Source: Yamagishiella unicocca
Taxonomy: Eukaryota; Chlorophyta; Chlorophyceae; Chlamydomonadales; Volvocaceae
Direction of reading: 5' to 3'
Assembly: GCA_003116995.1 (NCBI GenBank)
Contig: BDSL01000113.1
Coordinates: forward strand, 1 to 64,000
Length of the DNA stretch: 64,000 nucleotides
The notes below the pieces were generated by a model that was not told the origin of the DNA, did no database searches, and saw nothing but the letters and a program-made list of their open reading frames with translations. Within the stretch, counting starts at the first letter, position 1; every line of letters starts with the position of its first letter. Of the stretch, positions 63,701-64,000 are shown in pieces. A program made the translations under genes and the position numbers.

Positions 63701-64000
63701 CCCACCTCGCGGCACGACTTCGGCTCCCTGCCGCGGACGCCGGCTACCCCAGCCCGGTATTGCACTTAACATGTAACGGCTTGTATCCGGGCTCGGACGG
63801 GTCCGGGCTTCGCATGCCTCTCTAGCACGCCCGGCCACCAAACCAAGTTTCCATCACGCACCCCAAGACGAGCTCCCCAAACATTTCTCTACACCGTTCT
63901 TGCTCGGGATTCTTGTTGGGGTTCGCCTAGGCGCAGAAGCCGGGGGTGGAACTCAACTTCCGACTTCCTATACATAACCCAAGTCCTATAGCGTACAATT
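63701..64000. other. Probable intron or 5' region of the Lon-domain gene
   Basis: No exon or domain was recognised to the window end. The Lon gene's earlier exons must lie further right. Confidence 0.4.

Noticed and set aside
1..64000. CRISPR arrays, rRNA genes, bacterial operons
   Set aside because: None was found. The tandem arrays are contiguous minisatellites without unique spacers, and the genes are intron-bearing eukaryotic genes.

Overview
The window is nuclear DNA of a GC-rich green alga, most likely a chlamydomonadalean/volvocine species. This rests on many short GT-AG introns, candidate TGTAA polyadenylation signals, (Ser-Pro-Pro)n hydroxyproline-rich coding repeats of pherophorin type, ankyrin relics rich in W-D-E, and proteins of the plant-lineage FYVE-SYLF and Lon-domain types. 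The species cannot be named from sequence alone. No rRNA, CRISPR, bacterial operon or organellar gene was seen.

The left half (1-37,400) is repeat-dominated and almost gene-free. It holds a segmental duplication (1-1,298 and 22,743-24,052), a 1.6-kb imperfect inverted repeat (about 4,430-6,080) with dispersed relatives near 8.3-9.0 and 28.2-28.8 kb, and a small element bounded by two identical 44-nt perfect palindromes (9,935-10,208). It also holds a decayed SMP-domain lipid-transfer-like gene (10.5-11.7 kb), a 2-copy tandem macrorepeat (16,165-21,617) whose second copy carries a hugely expanded GGC-type array, a non-LTR retrotransposon C-terminal relic (30.0-30.3 kb), a frameshifted Penelope-like reverse transcriptase element with 223-bp direct repeats at its 5' side (31.85-35.3 kb), and an ankyrin fragment (36.7-36.9 kb). 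Several short coding-looking relics of unknown family lie between.

The right half (37,400-64,000) holds five real genes, modelled exon by exon with consistent splice phases. They are: a MYND zinc-finger protein (+, 37,551-41,693, 3 exons, 1,099 aa); a FYVE-SYLF protein like plant CFS1 (-, 49,791-45,607, 6 exons, 615 aa); a small RING protein (-, 50,609-50,184, 2 exons, 112 aa); a membrane RING E3 ligase of RNFT type (+, 52,767-57,573, 7 exons, 492 aa); and a Lon-substrate-binding-domain protein whose 5' end lies beyond the window (-, 63,393-60,050, 6 exons seen, 293 aa). Most long introns carry GC-skewed minisatellites. A decayed Ty3/gypsy integrase-chromodomain end (57,944-58,560) lies just downstream of the RNFT gene, and a second Penelope-like RT fragment (63,511-63,700) lies upstream of the first visible Lon-gene exon, probably in an intron.

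The genes point to ordinary cell functions: endosome/autophagy membrane binding (FYVE-SYLF), membrane-linked ubiquitination (RNFT), substrate recognition by a Lon-type domain, and two zinc-finger proteins of unknown partner. They share no pathway evident from the sequence and are not an operon. The most unusual material is in the repeats: the twin palindromes, the expandable proline-coding macrorepeat, and the Penelope-like element with a simple-sequence proline/alanine linker inside its RT.
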